Translations under genes and position numbers: made by a program | Shown here: positions 49,910 through 61,473 of the stretch, one piece after another | How the letters are laid out: every line of letters begins with the position of its first letter | Numbering within the stretch: the first letter of the stretch is position 1 | Assembly (NCBI GenBank): GCA_900323505.1 | Contig: OOIN01000043.1 | Span: forward strand, 124,001-188,000 | Length of the DNA stretch: 64,000 nt | Reading direction: 5' to 3' | Origin: Ustilago trichophora | Lineage: Eukaryota; Basidiomycota; Ustilaginomycetes; Ustilaginales; Ustilaginaceae | The notes under the pieces: generated by a model | Told to the model about the DNA's origin: nothing | The model's database searches: none | Seen by the model: the letters and a program-made list of their open reading frames with translations, nothing else

Positions 49910-52900
49910 ATGGCGATTGAGATCACAGCCATGGACATCGAACCAAAGCCAACCACAAAGAGGGTCTCCTATGTCCTTCCGCCCTGTCGTAGTCCACCAA
50001 CCACCTTCGGTCTTCCACCGCTCGGCGCCGACCGTCGCTACAACACTGGCCCTCTCCTCATCCCTCCCTCGCACTCTCGATCCTCTGCCAACCGAACGCA
50101 CAACAATGCCACTTCTTCGTCTTCTTCCCTAACCTCTTCTTTGACCGCCTCATCGTCAAGCCGGTCTACACAGTCGAACGCCCCTCTTTCCACCCATCCT
50201 CAGCATTCGTTGGCTGTCTCGTCGCTCGCAATAGACACCACCACCTGCATCGCTAGCTCCGACTCGGATGACGACGACGACCTTGACATAAACCACGATG
50301 GTGAAACCAATCACACAGCTCACGACCCTGAATCGGTCCCTCCAGGTATCCTTTACACCGGTGGTCGTGACGGTCTCGTCGGCGCTTGGAAGCTTGGTCT
50401 GCCCATGCGCAAGACAAGTGCGCAGCGCATCTACGGCCATGATGGCACCAGCTCCATGTCCGATCTGCATCACCAAGAGTCTATCGGCTTGCTAGCCGAC
50501 ACATCCGCCTTGCCGGGCAGTTCCGACATTGATGCACTCACATACTGGCAAGCCGACCCACTACGCGCCCATCGGGCAAAGCGCACCCGCTTCCGCCAGT
50601 GCGTCCAGTCGCATACCGACTGGATCAACGACATTATCCTCTGCAACCAGAACCAGACCCTCATCTCTGCCTCATCCGATCGCACTGTCAAAGTATGGAA
50701 TCCGCACGATCCCCAGCACAGCCTCAGTCCACACGTCCTTGGCACCCACAAAGACTACGTCAAGGCGCTTGCACACGCCTCCGAATCCGGTTACGTCGCC
50801 AGTGGTGGCTTCGACAAGTGCATCAAGCTCTGGGACATTCGCGAAGCTCGATCCGCACCCATGCTCGAACTCGACGACAAGGCCGTCAAGACATCGGTCT
50901 ATGCGCTCAGCGTCAACCCGAGCGGTGCCGTCATCGCTGCTGGCTCGCCCGAGCAGCATGTCAAGGTTTGGGATCCTCGCAGCGGCAAGAAATGCGCAGA
51001 GCTCGTCGGTCACACCGATAACGTTAGGGCAGTGCTCGTTAGCGAGGATGGTCGCTTCCTCCTTTCCGGATCGGCCGACTCGACGGTGCGTCTCTGGTCG
51101 TTGGGTGAGCAAAGGTGTCTCCACACTTTTACGCATCACGCCGATTCGGTCTGGTCGCTGTTTTCCGATCATCCCACCCTCGACGTCTTCTATTCGGGCG
51201 ATCGTCAAGGTTATGTCTGCAAGGTCGACTGGGAGCGCTGTGCCGAAGTCTCCGAAGGCGAGTGCGTCGTGCTCTGCCAGGAACGCGATCCAGCAACCGA
51301 AGAGGGAAACAATGATGATGATGACCATGGAGTGCCGTATCACCATCCTGACCTGCACAGACGCGATGCCAAGTCGGGCATTCAGAAGATCGTAGCGCTC
51401 GACGACACCTACTTCTGGACGGCCACGGGCCAGACCAGTGTCAACCGATGGAGAGACGTCCCCCGTCGCTCACAGAGAGAGGCCATCTACCCTATCGGAG
51501 GTGTTCATTCTCGTTCGCGCGAGCTTCTCCACCGCACCTCGTTCGGCAGCCCCAGTCTGCATCGACAGAGCATCGAGACGGGTCGTTCGCCCGACTCGGC
51601 CCACCTTTCCCATCAGCCGTCCGTCACCTTTGCAGAGCCCGCTGCTGCATCGCTCCACCGGGGCTCATCAACTCAGGCCACGAGCAGTGCTGCTGCCGCC
51701 TCGACGCTCTCTGCACTCCAGACTGGCATGGGTCTGCCACCAGCAGGTGTCTCGCTGGCAGCCACCATGCACGGCATTCCATTCGACAGCCTTGTCAGCC
51801 TCGCCCCCATCAGCGATCCCTATGGCGACAAGATTGGACTTGGCAGCATTAGCATGCGTGATCCGCGTGGTCATGCTGACGATTCTGTGTTCAGCACAGC
51901 TCCCCTCCGCTCCATTGCCAGCCGCATGTCGATGGATCAGTCGAGCATCATGATGCCTTCAACAGCTACGCGATCGCCAGTCGTCTCGCCAATCAACCCT
52001 CAGCTAGCGCAAGTTGCAGCCATGGACATGCCCCACCGCCCTGCCAGCACGCGATCAGCTAGTCTCCGCTTCGCCCCCACCGACCAGACGTACGAGCCCG
52101 AGGGTCTTGGCAAGTCGTGTGAGAGCGGCTCCGACACGGACGCCTTGACAGCGGCCAAGCAGATGGCCAAGATGCGTCTGAACGGCAAAGGCGAAGGTGT
52201 CGCAGATGAAGCCATAGATGAGGATGCGGATGACGAGGACGACCTCGCCTATCAGGCCCGACTGGCTTTCGAAGATCGAGAGCTTGCACAGGAGGCAACG
52301 CCGTTACGACAGAAGCCTGATGCAATCATTCGAGGTTCTCACGGTCTCATCCGCTCATCGATGCTCAACGACCGTCGACATGTGATCACCATCGACAGCA
52401 CTGGTGCTGTCATGCTGTGGGATATTGTCAAGGGTGTTTGCATCGGCGACTTTGCTCGTGACGAAGTGGAAAAGGCTGCGCTCGAGTCTGATCTCATCCC
52501 GTACACGTACATGCGCAAGTGGCGACCCGAACAAACGCCAGGTGATACGCTCGAGGTGGTCAAGGAACGCATCGAGGGACAAGGCGTCACTCCTCTCTGG
52601 TGCTCTGCAGAAACGAGAGGCGGGGCACTGACGATCCACATTGAAGAACCTCGCTGCTTCGAAGCAGAGTTCTACATTGACGAGTTTGCCGACTGCGTTG
52701 ACTTGGCCAATTTCAAAGATGACCAACGTGGCCAGGTCGCTCGTTGGCTGCTTCGCAATCTGTTTGCTGGATTCGTCCAGGCAGAGAGCAAGATGCGAAA
52801 CTCTGCGGATGAGGCTGAATCCCACCTGCCTCCAGAAACACCTGCGTGGGATAGAATCGTGCGCGCAGCAAGGACCGGCCCCTTCACTCCTGGAATGACC

Positions 52901-54187
52901 ATGGGGCTTGCTACTCCGGCCAAGACGCCAGCGCTGCCATCGCATCCTTCGAATCCGCTCTACTTGGGACTCGCCCCCAAGAGCGCGAATGGCGAAAGTG
53001 GCGATCGTACCGCTTTACCGACATCGTCGACGCTGATGGGAGGACCAGGGCAGGCTCCTGGCGACTACTTTTCCGCGAAAGGCTCGACACCGGCTTCAGG
53101 TGCAGGCAAGGCCCCGCAGACGCCAGGTGCCAAGACAAGAGAAGGCTCTTCTACAGTGGGAGACGAGATCAATGGCAATGTCGTGACACCCGGTGTAGGT
53201 ACAGGCAACGGTACAGGAGGTGGAAGCGGCTTCATGAACAAGTTCCGCTTTGGCAAGAACAAGACCGACAAATCGGATGCACAGGCCGATTCGCTTGACG
53301 ATGCCGCCAAGAAAGCTCGCGACGCATCTACCGCAACCGCATCTACCGACGACAACGAAGACTCGCGCAAGATGTTGACCCACTCTGAAATGCTAGAAGA
53401 GCTATTCAGCAAGACTCTGACGCCTGCCTCTCTCCACGAGATGCCCAGACTACCCCTTGCCGCGGATACAGCCGTGATCATCTCCCAATCTTCCGCAGAC
53501 GCCGGTTCGTGGGAAGCCGTCTACCGCGGCCTCGTCAGTTGCACCGGCGATGACACCGAGATCCTCGAACAAACCGCTCCAATGTGGCTCCTCGACTGTC
53601 TCCTCAACAACCACGTCAACGCTCGCGAGCCAGTTAAGCTCAGCTTCACCCTGACGCCCTGGAAACCCTCCGATGCCCGCTCCGATGGGTTTGGAGGATA
53701 CGATCTCAATACGGTCCAGCCCATGCCCGAGATGCCAACGGGCAACGCTCGCCTCACGGCAACCCGATGTCTGCGCGTCAAGAAAGCTTGCTTCTATGTC
53801 GCCGAAAAACTCGAACTCTCCAGCCCCCGTTCGAGAACTGCCAGCATCAACGCTAGTAGGAGGAGCTCGGTCGACGCAGCCACCAATGCTGCTAAGCGTA
53901 CACCTACCCAAGTGGCACAGGCACCCGGTGTTGCCACTGGTCTAAGCATGACAAGAGCAGACTCGAACGGTGTCCACCAACAGCAGCTAGCTGAGCAAAC
54001 GGCGGCAGAGGGACAAGGAGAGGAAAGATACCAGCAGCAGATGGCCCCCCACGAAATGATCGAGATTCTGTGCAACGACGTCGTCCTACCAGTAGACGTG
54101 ACTTTGGCCCAGTGCCAGAGGTTCTTCTGGAGATCAGGGGGAGATATTAGACTAGAATACCGGATGAAGAAGCTTGATCAAGCTTAA
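49910..54187 (+). CDS. WDR48: WDR48/UAF1-like WD40 protein (Bun107/Duf1 homologue)
   Basis: This 1425-residue protein has a WD40 propeller at about residues 145-530. Blades include [57 protein letters not shown] and [11 protein letters not shown]. After a ~280-residue Ser-rich insert one more blade follows ([11 protein letters not shown] near 835). The region from ~915 ([17 protein letters not shown]) to the C-terminus matches the UAF1/WDR48 C-terminal domain, which ends in a ubiquitin-like part. UAF1 activates deubiquitinases of the USP1/USP12/USP46 type; fission-yeast Bun107 and budding-yeast Duf1 are counterparts. Large disordered inserts make it twice the human length (677). No introns. 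The first ATG gives the best start. Confidence 0.88.
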   Translation: MAIEITAMDIEPKPTTKRVSYVLPPCRSPPTTFGLPPLGADRRYNTGPLLIPPSHSRSSANRTHNNATSSSSSLTSSLTASSSSRSTQSNAPLSTHPQHSLAVSSLAIDTTTCIASSDSDDDDDLDINHDGETNHTAHDPESVPPGILYTGGRDGLVGAWKLGLPMRKTSAQRIYGHDGTSSMSDLHHQESIGLLADTSALPGSSDIDALTYWQADPLRAHRAKRTRFRQCVQSHTDWINDIILCNQNQTLISASSDRTVKVWNPHDPQHSLSPHVLGTHKDYVKALAHASESGYVASGGFDKCIKLWDIREARSAPMLELDDKAVKTSVYALSVNPSGAVIAAGSPEQHVKVWDPRSGKKCAELVGHTDNVRAVLVSEDGRFLLSGSADSTVRLWSLGEQRCLHTFTHHADSVWSLFSDHPTLDVFYSGDRQGYVCKVDWERCAEVSEGECVVLCQERDPATEEGNNDDDDHGVPYHHPDLHRRDAKSGIQKIVALDDTYFWTATGQTSVNRWRDVPRRSQREAIYPIGGVHSRSRELLHRTSFGSPSLHRQSIETGRSPDSAHLSHQPSVTFAEPAAASLHRGSSTQATSSAAAASTLSALQTGMGLPPAGVSLAATMHGIPFDSLVSLAPISDPYGDKIGLGSISMRDPRGHADDSVFSTAPLRSIASRMSMDQSSIMMPSTATRSPVVSPINPQLAQVAAMDMPHRPASTRSASLRFAPTDQTYEPEGLGKSCESGSDTDALTAAKQMAKMRLNGKGEGVADEAIDEDADDEDDLAYQARLAFEDRELAQEATPLRQKPDAIIRGSHGLIRSSMLNDRRHVITIDSTGAVMLWDIVKGVCIGDFARDEVEKAALESDLIPYTYMRKWRPEQTPGDTLEVVKERIEGQGVTPLWCSAETRGGALTIHIEEPRCFEAEFYIDEFADCVDLANFKDDQRGQVARWLLRNLFAGFVQAESKMRNSADEAESHLPPETPAWDRIVRAARTGPFTPGMTMGLATPAKTPALPSHPSNPLYLGLAPKSANGESGDRTALPTSSTLMGGPGQAPGDYFSAKGSTPASGAGKAPQTPGAKTREGSSTVGDEINGNVVTPGVGTGNGTGGGSGFMNKFRFGKNKTDKSDAQADSLDDAAKKARDASTATASTDDNEDSRKMLTHSEMLEELFSKTLTPASLHEMPRLPLAADTAVIISQSSADAGSWEAVYRGLVSCTGDDTEILEQTAPMWLLDCLLNNHVNAREPVKLSFTLTPWKPSDARSDGFGGYDLNTVQPMPEMPTGNARLTATRCLRVKKACFYVAEKLELSSPRSRTASINASRRSSVDAATNAAKRTPTQVAQAPGVATGLSMTRADSNGVHQQQLAEQTAAEGQGEERYQQQMAPHEMIEILCNDVVLPVDVTLAQCQRFFWRSGGDIRLEYRMKKLDQA

Positions 54188-54477
54188 AATTGTCGGTGTT
54201 TTGAAATACAATCCTGTACAACATATCAGTTGGTTGGTTAACTTGATGTTGCCCCCAGACGGCATGTCGTGGCGCGAAGAAACTCGGTGTGGGGGATGAC
54301 AAAATGAATTCGCGTTCAGGGTCCAACGCTTGAACACGTCTGTGCGTGAATTTTGCAAGAAGCACTTCCTTTCTTCCAACACGCTCACTAAGGCACTAAG
54401 GTCACCGTCGCCCATTCACGCTAGCTCTGGACCAATCGAATGGTCGAATTGGGCGCTTCAGACGGCTCTTGTTCAAG

Positions 54478-57400
54478 ATGAGGCGGGTGTTGGGTGGCGT
54501 TGGCAGAGCGTCAGTCCATCTCGATGGTATGTCTTTGCTGGGAAGCCTTCCCAGTGCCGGCTCTGCAGCAATAGCGTCGACCAGTCGCAGAAGGGATACC
54601 TTGTGGATGTGCATCTCAGCAAGGACGTTTTCGACCTCTGCTACGAGCTCGACACATCAAGGTGGATCCAGCTCCTCCGCCTTGGATTGCAGTAGACGAG
54701 GCAATGTCTTCGCACGCCACACGCTCTCAGCTGAATCCTCACGACCTTTCTCCACCCACACCGTGGTCCATGCCACCAGAGCATCGCAAAGTGAAGAATC
54801 AGCAGCAGCAACAACAACAACATCGTCTCCCAAACGCCGCGCTTCGAAACGAACATCGGTAGCATACGATTCGCTACCATCCACAGTTCTCGGTGACGAT
54901 GGATTGCCACTCCCAGCTTTATCGCCCTTGGTTCCTCCCCCTGCACGCAAGTCTCGCGCCAAACGCTCTTCGTCTCCCTCTACAGTCGCACAACCCTCCG
55001 AAGCCCCACCACCAGCAGAAGAACCAACGAGATGGCCACCCCTCGCCCAATCCGTCCTCGACGACATGTCTCGCTTTCCCTCCACCATCCTCCTCACGCG
55101 CGTTGGTGGTTTTTACGAGTCGTACTTCAACCAGGCCCCGCAACTCGCCTCCATCCTCGGCATTAAACTCGCCAATCGCCGATGGGGCGGTCAAGACGTC
55201 CCCATGGCCGGATTCCCGGTCTTCCAATTGGAGAAATACCTGAAGACGCTGGTGCTGGATAAAGGGTTGCTGGTGGCGATCTCGGAGGAGTTCAGAGAAA
55301 AGGACGGGATCGGAGAGATCGTAAGGAGAGTCAACAGGGTGGTTAGCCCGGGAACGCTGATTGATGAGAAATTCTTGGATCCGTTTGTCAATAACTTTAT
55401 CGTAGGGGTGAGCGCGATGAAAAAGCAAGGGGGGAATGAGCCGGTGAGGTATGGTCTGGCTTGGTTGGATGTGGGTACGGCGGATTTCAATACGGCAGTG
55501 TGCGAGGATTTCACAACGTTGAGGGATGAAATTGCGAGGATTGGACCGAAGGAGGTTGTGATTGATGCTGGGACGATTGATGCTAGTACCGTCGACGATG
55601 CGGTTATTGGTGAAGGTGGTGAGGAGGAGGCGAGGGTTAAGTTGGACATCAGGGAATTGGTCACCGACTCGAGCGTCTACACTTCGCACTTTGACCCTCC
55701 TCCTCCTACGCCAACACCACCTCCCGAAACTGCTCTCTCATCAGACCTTCCCCCAGCATCGATCCTCGACCCAATCGAGACGACCACAGTCCACACCCTC
55801 CTCTCCTACCTCCGCACCCGCCTTCTCGACCCGACTACCACCACCTCCCTCACCTCTCTCACCCTCACCCGTCCTGCCCATCACCGCCTCGACTCTATAA
55901 TGCAGATCGATTCCCACACGCTCTCCGCACTCGAAATCCGATCCACCGGGCTCGAAGGATCCTCTCGTGGCTCTCTCTTCTCCGTCCTGCGCCGAACGGT
56001 CACCAAAGGAGGCACCCGTCTACTCCAACAATGGCTCTGCAACCCCTCCACCTCCATCCCCACCATCGAGTCCCGCCTCGACCTCGTCGAACTCCTGCTC
56101 AAGCGAAAAGAGCTTCGAGAGGACCTCCGAGGTGTATTGAGGAATGGGGCGGGGGACGTCACCCGAGTGCTACAGAAGCTCGTGACTAGGAGAAACGATG
56201 AACAGGACCTACTCGAGGTGAGGGATGCCATTGGAGCCATGGAAAGGGTGAAAAAGCTGATGGTCGATGAAATGGAATTCATGGTGGAAGAAAAGGAAAA
56301 GGAGGTCCTCAGAAATTTGGTCGGCAGGTTTACAGATCTCACGGAGCTAGCGGCCAAGTTGGGAGATGCGATCGACGAAAGGGTGATAGCACTGCGATTG
56401 GAGAGGCAGGAATCGCTGGCGAATGAGGTACAGGATCTTGCCGTTGGCTCTACTGAGGCTTTGGGCTCTCGTGCAAAGTTGCGCAGTCTCAACACCACCG
56501 GCTCTGGCAAAACCCGGAAGAAAGGCAGCCAAGACGAAGCAGATGAAGAAGAACAAGGTTTATGGGGGGAAGACTTTGAACACCTGATTCGACCTTCATC
56601 TTCCAAAATGCTGACCAGTCTAACCCGCAGTCACCAATCCTTACGACGCAATGCACGCAAGCTCGAATTCGCCTTCCAGCGCGCTTACGGTGGAGACTAT
56701 GTCACCCTACGCTTCGTCATGGGTCAAGGCTATGTCGTTCATTCTCGCGGAAAAGCCCTCCCTCCTCCCACCCCCACTCCCACCTCGGGAGAAGGTGTCG
56801 ACTTGACAGTCCACATAGCGGGCAAAAACCGAAGCACCCACACCTACTATTCCCCGCTCTGGACTGCTCTAGGAAGCCGGATAGACAAGCTGGGCAAGGT
56901 CATTTCCTCGTTGGAGAGCGTCGAATTGGAATCGTTACGACAGCAGGTGTTGATGCGAGCTACGGCGCTACGACAGAATGCCAAGCTGTTGGATCAACTG
57001 GATGTTTTGCTGTCGTTTGCGCAGGTGGCAGAGGAGTATGGGTTAACGAGGCCCAAGGTGGATGATTCGAAGGATGTTGATGTGCAAGGGGTGAGGCATT
57101 TGAGTGTTGAGATGGGGTTGTTGGAGAGAGGACGGTTGTTTACGCCCAACGACTTGGTTCTTTCTTCTGCATCATCGTCGATGAATTCAACGGAAGAAGA
57201 GGGACAGCATGGGGGTAGGGTGAGGGTTATCACAGGACCCAACATGGGCGGCAAATCCACATTCCTCCGTAGCATCGCGCTTCTCACCATCCTAGCTCAA
57301 TCAGGCTCCTTCGTCCCCGCCACCTCCACGCGTCTCGGTCTGGTCGATCGCATATTCACCCGAATAGGAGCCAACGATGACCTCTTCCGCGATCGGTCCA

Positions 57401-57852
57401 CGTTCATGGTTGAAATGTCCGAAGTTGGCGAAATCCTCCATCGTGCAACCGCGCACTCGCTCGTCATCGCCGATGAAATCGGCCGTGGCACGAGCAACCT
57501 TACCGGGATAGCTGTTGGATTCGCCACTTTGAAGAGCTTGTGGAAGAAAGGATGCAGGACACTCTTCGCAACTCACTTTTACGAGCTGTGTGATTTGGTG
57601 CAGGAGCAACGGTTGGATGGAGTAGAGTTTTATGCCACCGACGTGTACGAGGATGAAAAAGCGACAGGATCAGGAGGGAGAGGAGGGGAAATTGTCTATT
57701 CTCATACGTTGAGGAAGGGCGTGAATAGGAATAGTTACGGGTTGCAGGTGGCAAGGTTGGCCAATTTGCCAGAAGAGACGTTGGAGACTGCCAGGGTTAC
57801 ATTGGAGAGGTTGCAGGGTCAGGTGGGACCGAAGGAGAGATCGGCGGAGTGA
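54478..57852 (+). CDS. MSH1: Mitochondrial MutS homologue MSH1
   Basis: This 1124-residue protein is a MutS ATPase with a long Ser/Arg-rich mitochondrial presequence from [17 protein letters not shown]. The mismatch-recognition domain near 200 contains GGFYESYF, the F-x-E motif that stacks on mispaired bases. Connector, lever and clamp domains follow. The C-terminal ATPase has Walker [12 protein letters not shown] near 920, a D-x-x-x-x-G-R-S-T-F segment ([13 protein letters not shown]), Walker [12 protein letters not shown] and the ATHFYEL switch. MSH1 maintains mitochondrial DNA stability in fungi. Length is somewhat above the ~950 typical of yeast because of the disordered head (residues ~50-190). 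I start at the ATG at 54478; the frame extends nine bases further without ATG. Confidence 0.94.
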   Translation: MRRVLGGVGRASVHLDGMSLLGSLPSAGSAAIASTSRRRDTLWMCISARTFSTSATSSTHQGGSSSSALDCSRRGNVFARHTLSAESSRPFSTHTVVHATRASQSEESAAATTTTSSPKRRASKRTSVAYDSLPSTVLGDDGLPLPALSPLVPPPARKSRAKRSSSPSTVAQPSEAPPPAEEPTRWPPLAQSVLDDMSRFPSTILLTRVGGFYESYFNQAPQLASILGIKLANRRWGGQDVPMAGFPVFQLEKYLKTLVLDKGLLVAISEEFREKDGIGEIVRRVNRVVSPGTLIDEKFLDPFVNNFIVGVSAMKKQGGNEPVRYGLAWLDVGTADFNTAVCEDFTTLRDEIARIGPKEVVIDAGTIDASTVDDAVIGEGGEEEARVKLDIRELVTDSSVYTSHFDPPPPTPTPPPETALSSDLPPASILDPIETTTVHTLLSYLRTRLLDPTTTTSLTSLTLTRPAHHRLDSIMQIDSHTLSALEIRSTGLEGSSRGSLFSVLRRTVTKGGTRLLQQWLCNPSTSIPTIESRLDLVELLLKRKELREDLRGVLRNGAGDVTRVLQKLVTRRNDEQDLLEVRDAIGAMERVKKLMVDEMEFMVEEKEKEVLRNLVGRFTDLTELAAKLGDAIDERVIALRLERQESLANEVQDLAVGSTEALGSRAKLRSLNTTGSGKTRKKGSQDEADEEEQGLWGEDFEHLIRPSSSKMLTSLTRSHQSLRRNARKLEFAFQRAYGGDYVTLRFVMGQGYVVHSRGKALPPPTPTPTSGEGVDLTVHIAGKNRSTHTYYSPLWTALGSRIDKLGKVISSLESVELESLRQQVLMRATALRQNAKLLDQLDVLLSFAQVAEEYGLTRPKVDDSKDVDVQGVRHLSVEMGLLERGRLFTPNDLVLSSASSSMNSTEEEGQHGGRVRVITGPNMGGKSTFLRSIALLTILAQSGSFVPATSTRLGLVDRIFTRIGANDDLFRDRSTFMVEMSEVGEILHRATAHSLVIADEIGRGTSNLTGIAVGFATLKSLWKKGCRTLFATHFYELCDLVQEQRLDGVEFYATDVYEDEKATGSGGRGGEIVYSHTLRKGVNRNSYGLQVARLANLPEETLETARVTLERLQGQVGPKERSAE

Positions 57853-58162
57853 TACAGAGTACTAAGGGCGGATCAGTTCTGCACATAACGTGTCACACAT
57901 AACCCTCATCGCTCCTCGTCCAAAGCGAGAGTTGCAAGGATGAACCGTTTCCGGAACAAGAGCTGTGGATCTCAGCTTGCTTTACCCACCCAATTCCCAC
58001 CCTTCATCTCACCCTCTCTCATCTACGACTTGTGGGACCACAAGTTGGGCCAGGAATTGCGAAAAAGGGATAAAATAAGAGGTCGCATCTTTTACTCTAT
58101 TCTCTCTCTCTCCCTCTCTCATCTCTCGCTTCTATCAATCCACACTATCTCGTCCATCCATG
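57853..58162. promoter_or_regulatory. Upstream region of secreted-protein copy 1
   Basis: This 310 bp stretch follows MSH1. The part at ~58030-58080 (ACAAGTTGGG, AATTGCGAAAAAGG, then TAAAATAAGA) matches the block before copy 4 (ACAAGTGGG, CAATTCCAAAAAGG, then AATATTAG). A CT-rich leader follows. It looks like an intact promoter of the family, although the gene behind it has an early stop. Confidence 0.5.
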
Positions 58163-58795
58163 ATGCGTTAGCATTCTCTCAACCTGGCTTTGACCTTGGC
58201 CATCGTCTTCCTGCCGCTCGTCAGCCTTGCTGACTGTCCAGCGCGCACCGTCCTCGAACCGCGCAAGAAGGAATTCGTCTCGCGCTGCGGAGAGGGCCCT
58301 GATACGAGCCCTGTAGTTGCGTCGGACCCGAAGAACCATCCTTGCATCAAGCTGAAGACCGGCAATCTGCACAATGTCCGGGTGGAGTCCAAAGATCCCA
58401 AAACCAAGCTCTGGAAGGAGGACGGATCCAATGTGATTGTCAAGGACGGCGATCTGGCTGGTAAGTACTTTGTTCTTCCGCTTTGCTTTGCTACAGAGAG
58501 AAGAGACAGCTGACACCGGAAGAATTGCGATTTGCCAGAGTTCACCTTCAGCGACTATACAAAGACGACAATGATCTTCTGGAACGATACTGGCTATCAG
58601 TTGGTTTACACGCCATCGCCTAAAAAAGACAGATGCTACTTTGTCTGGGCGAATCATTTGCCAAAGTGGGCCACCGAGGCTACAATGAGGGAGAAAGCAG
58701 ACGAGGAAGACGCGAAGGAGCTATCGTGGTCGAGTGAGAAAGACGATAAAGTCGTAGAACCGGTTTGTCCCCATTGGATGTTGTTGCCTGTCTAG
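58163..58795 (+). pseudogene. Secreted-protein family copy 1, stop at codon 3
   Basis: This is the first of four tandem paralogues. Exon 1 is 58163-58460 and exon 2 is 58539-58795; the 78-base intron begins GTAAGT and ends GCCAG. The codons after the ATG read ATG-CGT-TAG where copies 2 and 3 have ATG-CAT-TGG, so a Trp codon has become a stop. Everything after it is intact: the hydrophobic signal core, DCPARTV, VKDGDL before the intron, CYFVW and VCPHW near the end, over 184 codons in total. No other in-frame ATG precedes the signal core. It may be a recent pseudogene, a sequence error, or expressed from another start, including splicing into the TAG as an acceptor. Confidence 0.75.
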
Positions 58796-59472
58796 GAGGA
58801 CGATAGCATCGACGCACGGAGTACGTCAACGGCTCTTCTTTTATCGTTGCAATTCGTGCGGAAGGAGCAGAGCTCGCCACGTCATCTCACCCACCATCGT
58901 TTTGCTCTTTTATTTCACCTTTGTTCGCTGCTAGCCACAGCCTAACAATCATAGCACTTCCCACCCTGCTGTCGCTCCCATTGTCTTTGTCGCTCGCCCT
59001 CTGTACTCGACCAGTCCTCTGACGACGGGCTGGTAGCCTCATCGAGCTCAAGGCCACACAAGTCTCGCCGCAATTTCATCATCTTTTATGCACTCATGGC
59101 GTGCGAACTCAAGTCGGGACGATCAAGTATGAGATCTGTGACTACATACAAAGAGTCCCCCATTTCTTTCAGGTATGGTATCTACTCAGCTACCTCTTGA
59201 TCTGTACGTCCTGTCCGGAGTAGCTGCACATCGATTTACCTCGTCCCTGTGAAAAGTGGGAGTTGCAGAGACGGACCCACATCTGATCCGTTGGTGTCAG
59301 CTGACGCCGACTTGTGCCATCTTGCTGTTTTTACACAGCTCCGGCTTCCCTCTCACTTTCTTGTCATTGTCTTGCTTGGACTACGGAAAGGAATGCATAT
59401 AAGAAGACGCTGCGTCCTTCGTAATCTCTTCTTTCACATTCACCACATTGGATTTCCACACTCTGGCTTAGG
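58796..59472. other. Spacer between secreted-protein copies 1 and 2
   Basis: This 677 bp spacer holds the copy 1 3' end and the copy 2 promoter. A segment near 59130-59160 (GAGATCTGTGACTACATAC) resembles one after copy 3 near 61120 (GAAATCTGTAACTATATAC), showing that 3' flanks were duplicated too. A TATA box with the family's AGAAGACG follow-on lies at its right end. I find no remnant gene copy in it. Confidence 0.55.
59395..59411 (+). promoter_or_regulatory. TATA box and shared motif, copy 2
   Basis: The sequence GCATATAAGAAGACGCTG lies about 70 bases before the copy 2 ATG. Copy 3 has TGTATAGGAAGACGATG at a similar distance (60323-60339), and copy 4 ATTAGACGATGCG. The TATA-like core plus AGACG(C/A)TG is therefore conserved across copies. 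Confidence 0.55.
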
Positions 59473-60065
59473 ATGCATTGGCATACTCTCAAGCTGGCTT
59501 TCAGCCTGGTAGCTACACTCTACCTACCGCTCAACGTGCTTGCCGACTGTCCGGCGCGCACCGTTGTCCAACCGCGCAACAAGGAGTTTCTCTCCATCTG
59601 CGCAGCATCACCAGATGCTCCAGACGTCGGAAAGACAGACCAGTATCATCCCTGCTTCCGCCTCAACAACGGCAATCTGCACGACGTACAGGTGTATCAC
59701 AAAACTCTCAAGGACGATGGGACTCATCTGATTGTCAAAGATGGTGACCTGATTGGTGAGTACCTTTCGCAAATTTCTTCAATTCTATAAAGAGAAAGAG
59801 GTAACTGACAGCAAATGTTGCACACATCGCGGAATCAGATTTTACCTTGACTCAAGGTACCACGGAGGCTTCGATCTACTGGCCGGAGACTGGATGGCTG
59901 TTCATCATCCAGCCTTCGAAAATACATGGCGTATGCTTCGATACTTGGCTCGTACGCTTGCCAACTTCGGCCTCCGAGTCCACGATCAAGAAGGAACAGG
60001 CCAAAGCGACAAGCTCTGGTACCTCGGATTTTCGCTGCGAAAAGTGGAACTTTGTGGATCTTTAG
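59473..60065 (+). CDS. Small secreted cysteine-containing protein, copy 2 (candidate effector)
   Basis: Two exons (59473-59755 and 59839-60065) encode 169 residues. The 83-base intron opens GTGAGT, ends AATCAG and has phase 1, directly after VKDGDLI. A signal peptide (LKLAFSLVATLYLPLNVLA) is followed by DCPARTV. The mature part has five cysteines, a TGWLFI segment and a C-terminal C-x-x-W (CEKW). It is shorter than the sister copies by about 15 residues, mainly in exon 2. No enzymatic domain is visible. Size, secretion and tandem duplication suggest a plant-interaction effector; similarity to the Mig1-type proteins of smuts is a guess from memory of their general design. The frame is intact. 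Confidence 0.85.
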
Positions 60066-60183
60066 AAGATCAATGCCACAACGAACGATATGTCGACGGC
60101 TTCCGAAATTTGTACTTTCACACAGAAGAGGTATCCTCTCCGTTACTGCTTGATCTGTTCGATGCAGTAGTTGCGCATTCGGA

Positions 60184-60300
60184 TTGTCTGATCAAATGTG
60201 GGAGCTCGAAAGACCCACAGTAACTTCACATCTTCAAATGGTGCCATGTACCCACACAGCCCCACTCTTCACCCACGCTTCACTGTGGTGGCAAGGGGAT
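60184..60300. repeat. Duplicated upstream block, before copy 3
   Basis: This block resembles 61211-61340 before copy 4. Shared words in order include GATCAAA, GTGGGA, ACTTCACATCT, CAAATGG, GCCAT, CCACACAGCCCCAC and TTCAC. It shows that the promoter was duplicated together with the gene. Confidence 0.75.
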
Positions 60301-60408
60301 CTGGAACAGCAAAGAAGACACTGTATAGGAAGACGATGTATATCCTCTGTCCCGCTTTCAACGATCCACACCATCTCTTTACCTCTCTTGAGCCCATTTT
60401 TGCGAAGC

Positions 60409-61060
60409 ATGCATTGGCACATTCTCAAGCTGGTAGTAAGTTTCGGCTTGACGGTCTGCTTGCCGCTTGTTGTTCTTGCCGACTGTCCATTGCGCACTGT
60501 TCTCCAACCTCGAAACAAGGATTTTCTCTCACTCTGCTCAGCAGAAGTTCACGTCATAGATGTCGGCGAGACGGATAAGAAGCATCCCTGTTTCAAGCTG
60601 GAATCTGGCAGTCTAAACCACGTCGGGGTGGAATTCAAGAATCAACAACACAAAACTTGTGCCAGAAGATGGATCTCATCTTATCATCAGGGATGGTGAC
60701 CTTACTCGTGACTACACGACCCTCACTGAATTTTTTCCCTCCCTCTTGCCACAAAGCGTATCGAAGCTACAACTGACCAAATCAAAACACTGCAATCCTG
60801 TAGACTTTACCTTGAGTAAGGATACCGACGAGGCAACGATTCTCTGGATTGAGACCGGTTGGTACTTTATCTACCGATCGTCGGGTTTAAAGAATGGTTG
60901 CTACAATGACTGGCTGAAAACGTTTTCCCCGTCAACTGAAGAGAATGTTCGCAGAGATTTCGCAGACAGAGCCATCTCGATGGACAGAGATCGACTGAAG
61001 ATTGGCAGACCGAATACATTCTGTGCCAATTGGACCAGTCTGCTCTCCCTTGGCCCTTGA
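60409..61060 (+). pseudogene. Secreted-protein family copy 3, frameshifted
   Basis: Exon 1 is 60409-60707 and exon 2 is 60804-61060, with a 96-base intron (GTGACT to CTGTAG) at the conserved phase-1 site. The first part reads well: a signal peptide starting MHWHILK, then DCPLRTV, PRNKDFLSLC and HPCFKLE. At an A-run (60652-60655) the frame shifts by one base relative to the sister genes and ends at a TGA near 60700. The remaining family sequence, including RDGDL, TGWYFIY and CANW, continues in the neighbouring frame. Without the shift the coding length would equal copies 1 and 4. It is either a recent pseudogene or a homopolymer sequencing error. As written it yields a truncated 96-residue secreted protein. 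Confidence 0.75.
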
Positions 61061-61473
61061 TTGGTAGGACGATGGCACAGCATTCACGTCTATCGCTCTC
61101 ATTGTTTTCGATGTTGCTGAAATCTGTAACTATATACACACATAGTTTTTCTACTCAATAGCTGATAGATCTGTTCGAAGAAGTAAAGTGGACATACTAC
61201 AGTTCAGTGCATTGTCCGATCAAAAGTGGGATCTTGAAGGATCCACAAAACTTCACATCTGCTGTCAAATGGCGCCATCCGGTGGGGGTCCAGCTCACCG
61301 TTATCCACACAGCCCCACACTTCACTTCACACTTGACTGTAGCCACAAGTGGGTCCCGCAATTCCAAAAAGGAATATTAGACGATGCGTTGCTTGCACTC
61401 TCTCCTTCCCCCCCTCGATACCCTCTCTTTCACCTTCTCATACACGATCTTTAAGAAAAAAAAAAAACCCATC
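61061..61473. promoter_or_regulatory. Spacer and promoter of copy 4
   Basis: This 413 bp region contains the copy 3 3' end, the duplicated upstream block (61211-61340), the ACAAGTGGG/CAATTCCAAAAAGG module shared with copy 1 and an A12 run (61456-61467) six bases before the copy 4 ATG. Confidence 0.55.
61211..61340. repeat. Duplicated upstream block, before copy 4
   Basis: This is the partner of 60184-60300. It keeps the same word order with an extra ~25-base segment (GGTGGGGGTCCAGCTCACC) inserted in the middle. Confidence 0.75.
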
